In this document: one piece after another, positions 29,984-39,102 of the stretch | How the letters are laid out: each line of letters begins with the position of its first letter | Position numbering within the stretch: the first letter of the stretch is position 1 | DNA from: Vibrio breoganii | GTDB taxonomy: Bacteria; Pseudomonadota; Gammaproteobacteria; Enterobacterales; Vibrionaceae | Length of the DNA stretch: 64,000 nucleotides | Direction of reading: 5' to 3' | Assembly: GCF_001677275.1 (NCBI RefSeq) | Contig: NZ_CP016177.1 | Location: forward strand, 620,001-684,000 | Notes under the pieces: generated by a model | The model's input: only the letters and a program-made list of their open reading frames with translations | Told to the model about the DNA's origin: nothing | The model's database searches: none | Position numbers and translations under genes: made by a program

Positions 29984-32142
29984 TGGTAATGACTAGCGAA
30001 AGCCTATCAGAAACACTTAACCTTACCGACATTGCACCCGAGCAACTGGTCAATTATCGACAGAAAAACTGGCTAGAATGGCTCGAGGTCATGGCCAGTG
30101 TGGGAATGATCAGAGATATCGACTTCCAACTAGCAAAATTCTTTGCAGCGCAAGAAAAAGGCGCGTCAGCGCAGCGCATTGCCGTTATGGCTTGCGCGGT
30201 GAGTTATGAGCTGAGCAAGGGCAACTCATGCCTACCCATTTTAGATAACTGGAATCCCTTAAAGGTGCTCGGGGTTAACCAGCTTGAGCCTTTATTTGCC
30301 CCAGAGCTATTGCAATGTGATTGGGTCCGCGAGCTCAAAGCCTCTAGCTTAGTGGCGCATGATTTCCAAGATGCAATGCGTCTGCCACTGGTGTTTGAGT
30401 TTGGAAGCCTGTATTTGCAAAAGTATTGGCATTTTGAGGGAGCACTAGCACAAAAAATATTGGAGTATGCAGAGCCCATTGCCATGGAGGCGAGTAAGCT
30501 CTCCACCTTGAGGCTTCAGTTAGATCAGCTGTTCGCTTGGCAGCTGAACTATCTATTCTCTGAGCTCCAGACACTGAAGAAAAACAATGCCAGCACAGCG
30601 GTAGTTCAAAGAGCCATTTGTGAGTCGTTGGATGTGCTTGATGTTGAGGGGATTGCCATTGATAAAGTCGTGGCTATTGCTACACAGGCGCGCCATGTTA
30701 GTGAGCTTGAGGTGCTTAAGGAGTATATCCCCTTGAGTGCCTGCTTGAACCATCAGAAAGTAGCGGCAGCGACGGCCTTAACTAGGCGATTTTGCGTCAT
30801 CTCTGGGGGCCCTGGTACAGGGAAAACGACGACGGTTTCCAAGCTGCTAGCAGCCTTAGTATCATCCAGTGACTCTGAGATCACGATAAAGCTAGCGGCG
30901 CCCACGGGCAAGGCAGCCGCTCGTCTTACCGAGTCCATTGGCCAAGCCATAGACTCACTGCCTGTTGCACCTGAGATAAAGGAAAGGATCCCAACCTCAG
31001 CCAGTACACTGCATCGCTTGCTTGGCGCTATTCCTAATCGAACTGAGTTCAAGCACAACTCTCACAATCCCTTGCATTTAGATCTATTGATCCTTGATGA
31101 AGCGTCTATGGTCGATTTACCTATGATGTATAAATTGCTCAGTGCATTACCTGCTCATGCCAGATTGATTTTACTCGGTGACAGAGACCAACTGTCATCG
31201 GTTGAGGCAGGCGCTGTACTAGGGGATATTTGTCAGCTTGGAGGCCAAGGTTATGGCTTGGCGCATCGAGAGCACCTTAATAAGCTGACGGGCTATCAAT
31301 TACCCTCTTCGAATCAAGTAGGAACCGCGATTGGCGATAGCTTATGTGTTTTGCACAAAAGCTTTCGTTTCCATAGCCGTTCTGGTGTGGGCAAACTGGC
31401 AAGGGCTATTAATTCGGGTAACAGTAAAGAGGCCGAACAGGTCTTCTTGGCAGGCTTTGAAGATATAGCACACTTTGAAGTGACCGCTGATAGCTACCAA
31501 CAACTCATCAATACCTTAGTAGGGCGTTATCAGGAGTACCTATCTTTGCGATACGCAAATAATGGCGAAATGACAATGCCTTCGTTTGCTCGTAGCGTTT
31601 TGCAAAGCTTTGCCAATACGCGATTGCTGTGCGCGGTGCGTGAGGGAGAATTTGGAGTAGAAGGCACTAATTCCAATATAGAGCGAGCGCTGGCACGTAA
31701 GAACCTCATACCCGTCGAACGAGACACATGGTATATCGGGCGTCCAGTCATGGTGACCAGCAATGACCATAGCCAGCAGTTGTATAACGGAGATATTGGC
31801 ATTTGTTTGCTTGATGAAAGCTTAGAAGAGCCGCGTCTGAAGGTGTATTTCGAGCTTCCCGACGGCAGTGTAAAGGGCGTACTGCCTAGCAGGGTTCCGC
31901 CCCACGAAACAGCCTACTCTATGACAATACATAAATCTCAGGGTAGTGAGTTTAGCCACACCTTGCTGCTGCTACCTAAGACGCCAACACCGGTATTGAC
32001 GCGAGAGCTGTATTACACCGGTGTGACTCGAGCGAAACATCAGCTGAGTGTATATGCCGATAAAGCCATTATGCAACGAGCTATAAAGCAGAAAACAGCG
32101 CGAAGCAGTCACCTGTCACAGCGTTTGGCAACCGATGGCTAA
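29983..32142 (+). CDS. recD: Exodeoxyribonuclease V alpha subunit (RecD)
   Basis: A 719-residue 5'-3' helicase of superfamily 1B and the third RecBCD subunit. Walker A is SGGPGTGKTTTVSKLLA at about residue 272. Motif Ia is APTGKAAARLTESI, Walker B is DLLILDEASMVDLPMM, and motif III is LLGDRDQLSSVEAGAVLGDI. The C-terminal SH3-like/UvrD_C_2 region has TIHKSQGSEFSHTLLLLP. A GAGGAGG ribosome-binding site inside the end of recB precedes the overlapping ATG. It is slightly longer than the E. coli protein. It converges on argA with only 18 bases between, as in E. coli. Confidence 0.95.
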   Translation: MVMTSESLSETLNLTDIAPEQLVNYRQKNWLEWLEVMASVGMIRDIDFQLAKFFAAQEKGASAQRIAVMACAVSYELSKGNSCLPILDNWNPLKVLGVNQLEPLFAPELLQCDWVRELKASSLVAHDFQDAMRLPLVFEFGSLYLQKYWHFEGALAQKILEYAEPIAMEASKLSTLRLQLDQLFAWQLNYLFSELQTLKKNNASTAVVQRAICESLDVLDVEGIAIDKVVAIATQARHVSELEVLKEYIPLSACLNHQKVAAATALTRRFCVISGGPGTGKTTTVSKLLAALVSSSDSEITIKLAAPTGKAAARLTESIGQAIDSLPVAPEIKERIPTSASTLHRLLGAIPNRTEFKHNSHNPLHLDLLILDEASMVDLPMMYKLLSALPAHARLILLGDRDQLSSVEAGAVLGDICQLGGQGYGLAHREHLNKLTGYQLPSSNQVGTAIGDSLCVLHKSFRFHSRSGVGKLARAINSGNSKEAEQVFLAGFEDIAHFEVTADSYQQLINTLVGRYQEYLSLRYANNGEMTMPSFARSVLQSFANTRLLCAVREGEFGVEGTNSNIERALARKNLIPVERDTWYIGRPVMVTSNDHSQQLYNGDIGICLLDESLEEPRLKVYFELPDGSVKGVLPSRVPPHETAYSMTIHKSQGSEFSHTLLLLPKTPTPVLTRELYYTGVTRAKHQLSVYADKAIMQRAIKQKTARSSHLSQRLATDG

Positions 32143-32160
32143 CGATTTAACGGCTATTAC

Positions 32161-33480
32161 TTAGGTGACATCCAGCGCTAGGATCTTTGATTTACGCTGG
32201 AAGTTGTAAAGGTCCTGCTTTTTAATGGGCAGGGCCTCAAGGTCGATTTCACTAAAGCCTTGTTCTCTAAACCAATGCAAGCTGTGGGTGGTGAGAATAA
32301 ACAACTGCTTGATCCCTAAAGAGTCAGCTTGGTTCTTCATATGCGCAAGCAGGTGAGCCCCTCGATTTCCATCACGGTACTCAGGGTGAATAGCCACACA
32401 CGCCATTTCCGCCATTTGGTCTTCAATATAGGGATAGAGCGCCGCGCAGCCAATAATAAGTTGGTCTTTGACTATGATGGTAAAGCGCTCAATCTCTTGC
32501 TCTAGTTGCTCACGAGAGCGACGCACTAAGATGCCATTATTCTCCAGCGGCTCTATGAGATCCAAAATACCGCCGATATCATCAATACTCGCGATACGCA
32601 CTTGCTCCGCACTAGCGGTGACGACTTGTGTACCAATACCATCTCTAGAGAAGAGCTCTTGGATCAAGGCTCCATCATCCACATAGCTGACTAAGTGGCT
32701 ACGTTGCACCCCTTTACGGCACGCTTTGACTGCCGCCTGCAAGAAGCGATGAGTGCTTGGGGCGTTGTTATTCGCCTCTTGTTGTAGAATATGCTCCACC
32801 TCATGAGGGAATAACTCTGCTGCAACCTCTCCATTAGGCTTGATATAGCCTTGGTCTGAGCTAAACCCGATCAACTTGTCGGCGCTTAATTTAATGGCCA
32901 CCTGTGTGGCAAGTTCTTCTGAAACAAGATTAAAGCACTCTCCGGTAACGGAACCGGCAACAGGGCCAATCAACACAATGGAGCCTTGCTCTAGCGTGCG
33001 GTTGATTCCTTCTACATCGATACGTCTTACCCGGCCACTGTGCTGATAATCGATGCCGTCTTCGATCCCTAAAGGCTGCGCGATAACAAAATTGCCACTG
33101 ACTACGTTCAGTTGAGTTCCCGCCATTGGCGTGTTGTTCAGACTCATAGACAAATGAGCAGTGATGGCCAGTTGCAACTGCCCTGAGGCTTGCATGACAT
33201 GCGGTAACATAGAGGATTCTGTTACACGAATATCTTTATGGTAGGGCGAGCTTAATGATTGCTGACCCAGACGCTGATCAATCTGCGGACGAGCACCATG
33301 TACCAGAACGAGTTTCACTCCAAGGCTATGTAGCAGAGCGATATCACTGACAATATTAGGAAAGTTGTCATGACTAAGCGCCTCGCCACACAGGTAAATC
33401 ACCATGGTGCTATCACGGTGTGCGTTTACGTATGGGGTGGACTGACGAAATCCTTTTACCAGCTCAGTACTGCGATACAT
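32161..33480 (-). CDS. argA: N-acetylglutamate synthase
   Basis: A 439-residue enzyme that acetylates glutamate in the first step of arginine synthesis. Residues 1-290 form the amino-acid-kinase-like domain ([36 protein letters not shown]) and 295-439 the GNAT acetyltransferase domain ([20 protein letters not shown]). The N-terminal [18 protein letters not shown] matches classical ArgA. The ATG at 33480 is close to two ArgR-type boxes. It is convergent with recD and divergent from mltA, as in enterobacteria. Confidence 0.96.
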   Translation of the reverse strand: MYRSTELVKGFRQSTPYVNAHRDSTMVIYLCGEALSHDNFPNIVSDIALLHSLGVKLVLVHGARPQIDQRLGQQSLSSPYHKDIRVTESSMLPHVMQASGQLQLAITAHLSMSLNNTPMAGTQLNVVSGNFVIAQPLGIEDGIDYQHSGRVRRIDVEGINRTLEQGSIVLIGPVAGSVTGECFNLVSEELATQVAIKLSADKLIGFSSDQGYIKPNGEVAAELFPHEVEHILQQEANNNAPSTHRFLQAAVKACRKGVQRSHLVSYVDDGALIQELFSRDGIGTQVVTASAEQVRIASIDDIGGILDLIEPLENNGILVRRSREQLEQEIERFTIIVKDQLIIGCAALYPYIEDQMAEMACVAIHPEYRDGNRGAHLLAHMKNQADSLGIKQLFILTTHSLHWFREQGFSEIDLEALPIKKQDLYNFQRKSKILALDVT

Positions 33481-33494
33481 GCTTAAACTCTTTG

Positions 33495-33533
33495 AGTGAA
33501 TTTTTATACAATAATAATGACTATTTATATAAT
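33495..33533. promoter_or_regulatory. Paired ARG boxes before argA
   Basis: Two 18-base boxes, AGTGAATTTTTATACAAT (33495-33512) and AATGACTATTTATATAAT (33516-33533), are separated by exactly 3 bases. This is the arrangement recognised by the ArgR hexamer (consensus TGAATWWWWATTCA). The first is close to consensus and the second weaker. They lie 15 bases upstream of the argA start. Confidence 0.75.
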
Positions 33534-33672
33534 TACAACTATTAACCGCATAATGAAGAATGACGCACTTCTATGTTAATTGTGTGTGATTTTTCTTACA
33601 GGCATTGCGCAAAGCAGGGGAGTTTGTCATTCTGCTTTTCTAAGGTTTATTCAAGGACATAAAACCCAGTCA

Positions 33673-34758
33673 ATGCGCAAATTTATACCTCTTCTTACCC
33701 TGGCTACTTTGATGGCAGGGTGTGCTCAGCAAGCTGAACGTGGTCAGCAAGATTTTGACCAAGAGTTTCAGCAACCGCTTACTCAAACAGACACCGTTGA
33801 GAGCAACGCCTTTAGGGATCTCAATTCATTTGATGCGCAGGCAAAACAGGTGTTGGATAACTCACCGTCAATGGCGAATAAGTATCAAGACCTTTATCAG
33901 CAATTGTCTGAGTGGGCTCTGCAAAGTGGAGATCCGACTGAGCTTGCCAACTATGGTGTGCAAAGTGCCCAGATGAAAGGGGGAGACAGCAAGGGCAATG
34001 TAATGTTTACCGGTTACTTCTCACCTGTGATTGAATTACGCCATGAGCCTGACGCCACCTACAAATACCCTGTTTATGGAAAACCTAGCTGTTCTCAGCA
34101 ATGTCCAACTCGCGCGCAGATTTATGATGGTGCACTTGAGGGGAAAGGGCTTGAACTCGGTTATGCTGATAACATGATTGACCCTTTCTTAATGGAGGTT
34201 CAAGGCAGCGGCTTTGTACACTTTGGTGATGACAACAGCATGCAATATTTTGCCTATGCGGGTAAAAACAACCGACCTTACGTTAGCATCGGTCGTATTT
34301 TGATAGAGCGGGACTTGGTTGAAAGAGAGAAAATGTCGCTTCAAGCCATCAAGCAATGGGTGACAGAAAACGACGAAGAGACGGTGAAAGAGCTACTGGA
34401 ACAGAATCCTTCTTATGTATTCTTTGTGCCAAAAGACGATCTAGCGGTACGTGGAACCGCAGGTATCCCATTACTACCAATGGCTTCGGTGGCAGGGGAC
34501 AGAGAGCTTTTGCCTATGGGTACTCCAATCCTTGCGGAGGTGCCTTTATTAAATGCTGATGGTACTTGGTCTGGCGCTCATGCACTGCGTTTGCTTTTAG
34601 TCCTAGATACCGGCGGTGCGGTCAAGCAAAACCATCTTGACCTTTATCACGGCATGGGCGCTCGAGCGGGCGTGCAATCAGGGCACTATAAGCACTTTGG
34701 CCGAGTGTGGAAGCTCGGGCTAGAGAACTCAGAAACGGCTAATCCTTGGGAGTTGTAA
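33673..34758 (+). CDS. mltA: Membrane-bound lytic murein transglycosylase A
   Basis: A 361-residue lipoprotein that cleaves peptidoglycan glycan strands to 1,6-anhydromuropeptides at the outer membrane. The signal is MRKFIPLLTLATLMAGC, with the lipobox LMAGC. The MltA barrel domain contains VMFTGYFSPVIELRHEPDA and MEVQGSGFVHFGDD. The 3D domain holds the catalytic aspartate region LDTGGAVKQNHLDLYHG. The open frame extends upstream to 33580, but the start at 33673 gives the signal peptide directly. It is followed by a repeat-rich gap and then tcdA. Confidence 0.93.
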   Translation: MRKFIPLLTLATLMAGCAQQAERGQQDFDQEFQQPLTQTDTVESNAFRDLNSFDAQAKQVLDNSPSMANKYQDLYQQLSEWALQSGDPTELANYGVQSAQMKGGDSKGNVMFTGYFSPVIELRHEPDATYKYPVYGKPSCSQQCPTRAQIYDGALEGKGLELGYADNMIDPFLMEVQGSGFVHFGDDNSMQYFAYAGKNNRPYVSIGRILIERDLVEREKMSLQAIKQWVTENDEETVKELLEQNPSYVFFVPKDDLAVRGTAGIPLLPMASVAGDRELLPMGTPILAEVPLLNADGTWSGAHALRLLLVLDTGGAVKQNHLDLYHGMGARAGVQSGHYKHFGRVWKLGLENSETANPWEL

Positions 34759-35107
34759 AAAAATCAGCTTCAAGCTGCGAGTTGTAAGCTGCTAGCCACA
34801 AGCTACAAGCCACAAGCTAGCATCTTGTTTACATGCCGGACTCCAAGGGCTCCGTCATTCCCGAGCGCTTTTATCGGGAATCTGTTTCTAGGTAGCATGA
34901 TTGAAGGTCCCCGACCAGAGTGCTGGCCCAGAAAAGCCCTTGGGGACCACGGTTTGTTGCTTAGCGTGTATTTTCAATGTGTGCTAAGAACGACTTGCAG
35001 CTGACAGCTGATCGCTGAAGGCTATTTCCCCCCCAAGCTATAGACATTAATCACAAGAGTGCGTATAAAACGCACTCTTGTTGTTTTATGTTCAGAGAAA
35101 AATCGTC
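34759..35107. repeat. Repeat-rich region between mltA and tcdA
   Basis: There is no gene in these 349 bases. They hold AAGCT-type repeats (about 34769-34823, with CAAGCTACAAGC units) and a REP-like palindrome ATTCCCGA / TCGGGAAT (34857-34881). Nested inverted repeats follow, GGTCCCC / GGGGACC (34906-34912 and 34942-34948) and CCAAGGGCT / AGCCCTTGG. An AGCTGACAGCTGATCGCTGA patch occurs near 34998-35017. A terminator at 35053 ends the region. Confidence 0.7.
35053..35087 (+). terminator. Terminator hairpin just before tcdA
   Basis: ACAAGAGTGCGT, loop ATAAA, then its complement, followed by TGTTTTATG. It ends 21 bases before the tcdA ATG, so it either ends mltA-side transcription or forms part of a short tcdA leader. 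Confidence 0.75.
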
Positions 35108-35920
35108 ATGCGAGAATTAACGACCCCAGCATCCGAATCCTATGACCAACGCTTTGGTGGCACTCGTCGCCTGTATGGTAATAGTGAGGTAGAGATTTTA
35201 CGCGCCGCTCATGTGTGCGTGATTGGTATTGGTGGCGTTGGTTCTTGGGCTGTAGAGGCTTTGGCGCGAAGCGGTGTCGGTGAGCTAACCCTGATTGATA
35301 TGGATGATGTGTGTGTAACCAACATTAACCGTCAAATCCATGCCATGACAGGCACTGTAGGTAAAAGCAAGATTGAGGTGATGGCCGAGCGTGTCGCTTT
35401 AATTAACCCTGATTGTAAGGTTAACCTGATTGATGACTTTATCGATCAGGACAACCAAGCAGAGTATCTGAGCAAAGAGTTTGACTATGTGCTGGATGCG
35501 ATTGATAGCGTAAAAGCAAAGGCATCTTTGCTAGCCTATTGTCGTAGCAACAAAATTAAAGTGATTACTATCGGTGGTGCTGGTGGTCAGGTTGACCCTA
35601 CTCAAATCTGTGTTGCGGACCTGAGTAAAACCGTGCAAGACCCATTGGCAAAGAAGATTAAAGATCAGCTGCGTCGCTTCCACAACTTTAGTAAGAATCC
35701 AAAGCGTAAGTTTGCTATCGACTGCGTCTTTTCTACTGAACAACTGAAATACCCACAAGCAGACGGCAGTGTTTGCGCTGTTAAATCCACAGCGGAAGGG
35801 CCTAAGCGTATGGACTGTGCCACTGGTTTTGGCGCGGCGACCGTAGTAACTGCAACCTTTGGTTTCGTGGCGGTCTCGCGTATCATTGAGAAACTGATTC
35901 AAAAGCACAGCTCGAACTAA
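35108..35920 (+). CDS. tcdA: tRNA threonylcarbamoyladenosine dehydratase
   Basis: A 270-residue ThiF/E1-like enzyme (TcdA/CsdL) that cyclises the t6A37 modification of tRNA to ct6A using ATP. The nucleotide-binding motif is VIGIGGVGSWAVEALARSG. IDMDDVCVTNINRQIHAM and the TAEGPKRMDCATGFGAA region are diagnostic. The open frame begins at 35078, but the first ten codons overlap the terminator hairpin. The MRELTTP start at 35108 fits the family. It lies 12 bases before csdE, and CsdE/CsdA are known functional partners of TcdA. Confidence 0.94.
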   Translation: MRELTTPASESYDQRFGGTRRLYGNSEVEILRAAHVCVIGIGGVGSWAVEALARSGVGELTLIDMDDVCVTNINRQIHAMTGTVGKSKIEVMAERVALINPDCKVNLIDDFIDQDNQAEYLSKEFDYVLDAIDSVKAKASLLAYCRSNKIKVITIGGAGGQVDPTQICVADLSKTVQDPLAKKIKDQLRRFHNFSKNPKRKFAIDCVFSTEQLKYPQADGSVCAVKSTAEGPKRMDCATGFGAATVVTATFGFVAVSRIIEKLIQKHSSN

Positions 35921-35932
35921 GGCCGAACCACA

Positions 35933-36373
35933 ATGACTTATCCTGAGAACCCTTTTGGCACCTCAATCACAGAGGCGGATATTCTAGCGCAGATGCAGCA
36001 GTGTCAGGGTTGGGAACAACGTTATCGTCAGGTGATACAGTGGGGCAAGAAACTGCCAACAATGCCAGAGTCGCTAAAGGCAGAGCAAGTGCTTGTTGCA
36101 GGTTGTGAAAGTCAGGTATGGCTGGTTGGCGAGCAGGATAATGGCGTTTGGCAATTTTGCGCAGATTCTGATGCGCGTATTGTACGTGGCTTGATTGCAT
36201 TAGTGTTAGCGGTTTTCAATGGTAAAACCAGCGAGCAGATCCAGCAGTTTGATGTGGAAGGTTACTTTGAAAGCCTTGGCTTATTGCAACATTTAAGCCC
36301 ATCACGCGGTAATGGGCTTAAAGCTATTGTCGAGAAGATACAAGCTACAAGCTGTAAGCGATCAGCTAACTAA
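35933..36373 (+). CDS. csdE: Sulfur acceptor protein CsdE (SufE family)
   Basis: A 146-residue SufE-like protein that accepts persulfide sulfur from the cysteine desulfurase CsdA. The acceptor cysteine is in VLVAGCESQVWLVG, about residue 61. FFESLGL-like text appears as YFESLGLLQHLSPSRGNGLK, the typical SufE C-terminal helix region. The final residues KIQATSCKRSAN are encoded by AAGCTACAAGCTGTAAGC-type repeat DNA, so the C-terminus has been replaced or extended by a repeat. It is downstream of tcdA and convergent with csdA. Confidence 0.92.
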   Translation: MTYPENPFGTSITEADILAQMQQCQGWEQRYRQVIQWGKKLPTMPESLKAEQVLVAGCESQVWLVGEQDNGVWQFCADSDARIVRGLIALVLAVFNGKTSEQIQQFDVEGYFESLGLLQHLSPSRGNGLKAIVEKIQATSCKRSAN

Positions 36374-36393
36374 ACTGATAGCTTGCAGCTTTT
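36349..36393. terminator. Bidirectional terminator formed by repeat DNA between csdE and csdA
   Basis: AAGCTGTAAGCGATCAG (36349-36365) pairs with CTGATAGCTTGCAGCTT (36375-36391) apart from two positions. The csdE stop codon lies in the loop and the csdA stop just beyond. The stem is built from the same AAGCT-type repeat seen near 34770 and 56038. Confidence 0.7.
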
Positions 36394-37605
36394 CTAAAGC
36401 ATATCTACAGCTTTGGTCAGAGCAGCGATAAACGCATCCACTTCTTGCTCTGTGTTATAGACCCCAAAAGACACTCTTACCGTCCCCTTTATACCTAGCG
36501 CGTCCATTAATGGGTGAGCGCAGTGATGACCGGCGCGTAGCGCAATACCTTGCTGATCAAGTAGGGTAGCGATGTCCTGATGATGTACGCCTGGCATCAT
36601 AAAACTGATGACACTTGCGCCAGCTTGATAACCCACTAGCTCTATGTCTTCGATATTACAGATCGCCAGATAGGCTTTTTGTTGTAATGCTTGCACATGT
36701 TTTTCGGCGCTCTGATAGTCAATTTCTTTGAGCCAATCTATGGCACTGGAAAGGGCGAGTGCGCCAGCCACATTCGGCGTGCCTGCTTCAAATTTTCCGG
36801 GAAGATCACTGAATGAAGTCCCAGAAAAACTCACCTTTTGCACCATCTTTCCGCCGCCATGCCATGGAGGCATAGCTTCCAGTAGCGCTAGCTTTCCATA
36901 AAGCACACCGATACCGGTTGGCGCATATAGCTTGTGGCCAGAGAAAACGTAGAAGTCACAATCGAGGGCTTGTACATCTATGGGTTCGTGCACAATGCCT
37001 TGCGCACCATCAACCACGACGACTGTGTTAAATTGCCTCGCAAGGGCAATCATTTCCTCAATAGGATGGCGAGTACCTGTGACATTAGACACCTGACCAA
37101 TAGCCAAAATCTTGGTATTGTCATTAAGCAGTGAGCGATACGCATCTAGATCCAGTGTGCAGTTTGCCAACATAGGGATCTTAACAACGGTCGCCCCTGT
37201 TTGCTCTGCAACAATCTGCCATGGAACGATATTCGCGTGGTGCTCCATTTCACTGACCAGTATCTCATCACCGGCTTTTAAATAGTTTCTAGCATAGGTC
37301 TGCGCGATAAGGTTAATCGCTTCGGTTGCACCGCGAGTCCACACGATCTCCTTATTTGAGGAGGCGTTGATAAAGGAACGTACGTTATCTCTTGCACCCT
37401 CAAAGGCTGTGGTTGCCGAAGCGGTTAGACTGTGGCTTCCTCGGTGCACGTTGGCATTGTGCTGTGAGTAGTACTGACTAATGGTGTCGATAACTCTAGC
37501 GGGCTTTTGAGTGGTGGCTGCACTATCAAGGTAAACCAAGGGCTGTTGATTTATTTGTTGTTGCAGGGCCGGAAATTGGGCTCGAATGGCGTGAATATCA
37601 AACAC
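36394..37605 (-). CDS. csdA: Cysteine desulfurase CsdA (SufS-like, class II)
   Basis: A 403-residue PLP enzyme that removes sulfur from cysteine and passes it to CsdE. The PLP-binding lysine is in FSGHKLYAPTGIGVLYG and the catalytic cysteine in RAGHHCAHPLM. ATEAINLIAQTYARN and HHANIVPWQ are further family motifs. Translation starts at a GTG at 37605 that overlaps the last eight bases of yajL, with GGAGC as ribosome-binding site, so it is coupled to yajL. The operon on the minus strand reads panE-yajL-csdA. Confidence 0.94.
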   Translation of the reverse strand: MFDIHAIRAQFPALQQQINQQPLVYLDSAATTQKPARVIDTISQYYSQHNANVHRGSHSLTASATTAFEGARDNVRSFINASSNKEIVWTRGATEAINLIAQTYARNYLKAGDEILVSEMEHHANIVPWQIVAEQTGATVVKIPMLANCTLDLDAYRSLLNDNTKILAIGQVSNVTGTRHPIEEMIALARQFNTVVVVDGAQGIVHEPIDVQALDCDFYVFSGHKLYAPTGIGVLYGKLALLEAMPPWHGGGKMVQKVSFSGTSFSDLPGKFEAGTPNVAGALALSSAIDWLKEIDYQSAEKHVQALQQKAYLAICNIEDIELVGYQAGASVISFMMPGVHHQDIATLLDQQGIALRAGHHCAHPLMDALGIKGTVRVSFGVYNTEQEVDAFIAALTKAVDML

Positions 37606-38203
37606 CTTTAGCTCCTAGTTCGTGATAGTGAAGGTTGGGTAGTGGCACCATAGGCTCGGCGACGCTCCAAGCAAAGGCTTTACCAGAAAGCAGAATAATG
37701 ATTTCCATAGCAAACTCAAAGGCGGTCGCTGGGCCTTGGCTTGTCAGTAGCTTATGGATTTGATCGTAGGTTACCCGTTTCTCACGCCAGTTTTGCTCTG
37801 GAATATGAGACTTAAAGCTTGGGTGGCATGTCATAAGGGCGTCGGGGTATAAACCGTGGTGCTGCAGCATCAGAGCTGGCGTTGCACAAATGGCGGCATT
37901 GAGCCTGCCATCGTAGTGCTGCTGTTTAACCATCTCGACGAGTAGAATACTTTTTTGAAACACTTCCGCACCACCCACGCCCCCAGGCATAGCGATGACG
38001 TCAAACTCTTCATCGGCAACATCCACCAGTTTCACTTGTGCAGCAAGAGGTATGCCTCTTGAGCCGTTGAAGGTCAGTGCGCCTTCAGGATCGACACTGG
38101 CGACGGTCACTTGATAGTTAGCGCGAATGAGCACATCAATAATGGTAATTGCTTCCATTTCTTCTGTGCCTGGTGCAATAGGGACTAAGGCTTTAATGGT
38201 CAT
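37598..38203 (-). CDS. yajL: DJ-1/PfpI-family protein YajL
   Basis: A 201-residue protein of the DJ-1 superfamily, linked in E. coli to protection or repair of oxidised or glycated proteins. The conserved glutamate is in APGTEEMEA (about residue 15). The nucleophile-elbow cysteine is in AAICATPALML (about 108), and MPGGVGGAEVFQ is diagnostic. It overlaps panE by 11 bases and csdA by 8, so the three genes are tightly coupled. The yajL-panE neighbourhood is also found in E. coli. Confidence 0.9.
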   Translation of the reverse strand: MTIKALVPIAPGTEEMEAITIIDVLIRANYQVTVASVDPEGALTFNGSRGIPLAAQVKLVDVADEEFDVIAMPGGVGGAEVFQKSILLVEMVKQQHYDGRLNAAICATPALMLQHHGLYPDALMTCHPSFKSHIPEQNWREKRVTYDQIHKLLTSQGPATAFEFAMEIIILLSGKAFAWSVAEPMVPLPNLHYHELGAKGV

Positions 38204-39083
38204 TTTGGGCCTCTTTTTGTTTTATCTGCTCGAAGAGATTCTTGTTCATCGGCGTATCAATGTTGTGCGCTCGTGCTCGCTCGAGTAAGTACCCAGTAAT
38301 ATAGTTGATCTCTGTTGGGCGATTGTAATGAATATCTTGATGCATGGATGAGAAGTTCTTGCTAGTCGCTTCTATCACCTGTTTTGTTCGAGCAAATAGC
38401 TCTGCATTGTCACAAGAGAAACCCTCGGCATTTATCACCGCGCTGATCTCACTACACAAAGTCTCAATGATCTCCAAGGTATCCTTTGCAGCTAGTTCAC
38501 CATTTCGGCAATCTCTCAAAGCCGTTAACGGGTTAATGCAGCAATTGATCGCAAGTTTATTCCACAGCGCTTGATAGATATTGCTATCGGCGTGGGCTGG
38601 AGGCATTGCCAGATTAAAGGCTTGAACTAAGCTGCCCAATTCCACTTCGGCCTTGTCATTGAGAGGACCGATAATGGTTTGTCCCTGACCGGTATGCAGA
38701 ACCTGCTGTTGATTTTTTCGCAGTGCACCATGAGTGGTTGTGGCAAAGAAAACAGGATGCTCAGACATTTGCGGCAAAATAGCCTCAACAGCGCCCATGC
38801 CATTGTGACTAAATAAAATAGAACAGTCGGCTTTGAGCTGCGAAAGAATAGACTTAAACGCGCTTTGTACTTGCCACGCCTTGACAGTTACGATCAATAA
38901 GTCGGCATTCGCCAACTGAGACTCTTGATTACAAGGAAATAAAATAGCAGGTTGATCGTCTAACGACAGTGAGAGTGATGACTCACAGCCGCGCGTCCAT
39001 AACGAGACTGTGTGGCCAGCGTTGTTGAGATAACAGGCCCAAAGAGAGCCAATGGCACCGGCGCCAAGGATGCAAATATTCAA
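38193..39083 (-). CDS. panE: 2-dehydropantoate 2-reductase
   Basis: A 296-residue NADPH-dependent reductase of pantothenate (coenzyme A) synthesis, making pantoate from ketopantoate. The N-terminal Rossmann motif is ILGAGAIGSLWACYLNNAGH. The C-terminal domain has LWNKLAINCCINPLTALRDC with the catalytic lysine, and MHQDIHYNRPTEINYITGYL. It is the first gene of the panE-yajL-csdA run, 20 bases downstream (on the minus strand) of a MITE-like element. Confidence 0.93.
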   Translation of the reverse strand: MNICILGAGAIGSLWACYLNNAGHTVSLWTRGCESSLSLSLDDQPAILFPCNQESQLANADLLIVTVKAWQVQSAFKSILSQLKADCSILFSHNGMGAVEAILPQMSEHPVFFATTTHGALRKNQQQVLHTGQGQTIIGPLNDKAEVELGSLVQAFNLAMPPAHADSNIYQALWNKLAINCCINPLTALRDCRNGELAAKDTLEIIETLCSEISAVINAEGFSCDNAELFARTKQVIEATSKNFSSMHQDIHYNRPTEINYITGYLLERARAHNIDTPMNKNLFEQIKQKEAQNDH

Positions 39084-39102
39084 ACCATACTCCAGAGTAT
39101 TT

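Noticed and set aside
35531..35908. 125-codon open frame antisense to tcdA
   Set aside because: It is overlapped completely by tcdA and shows no protein family pattern.
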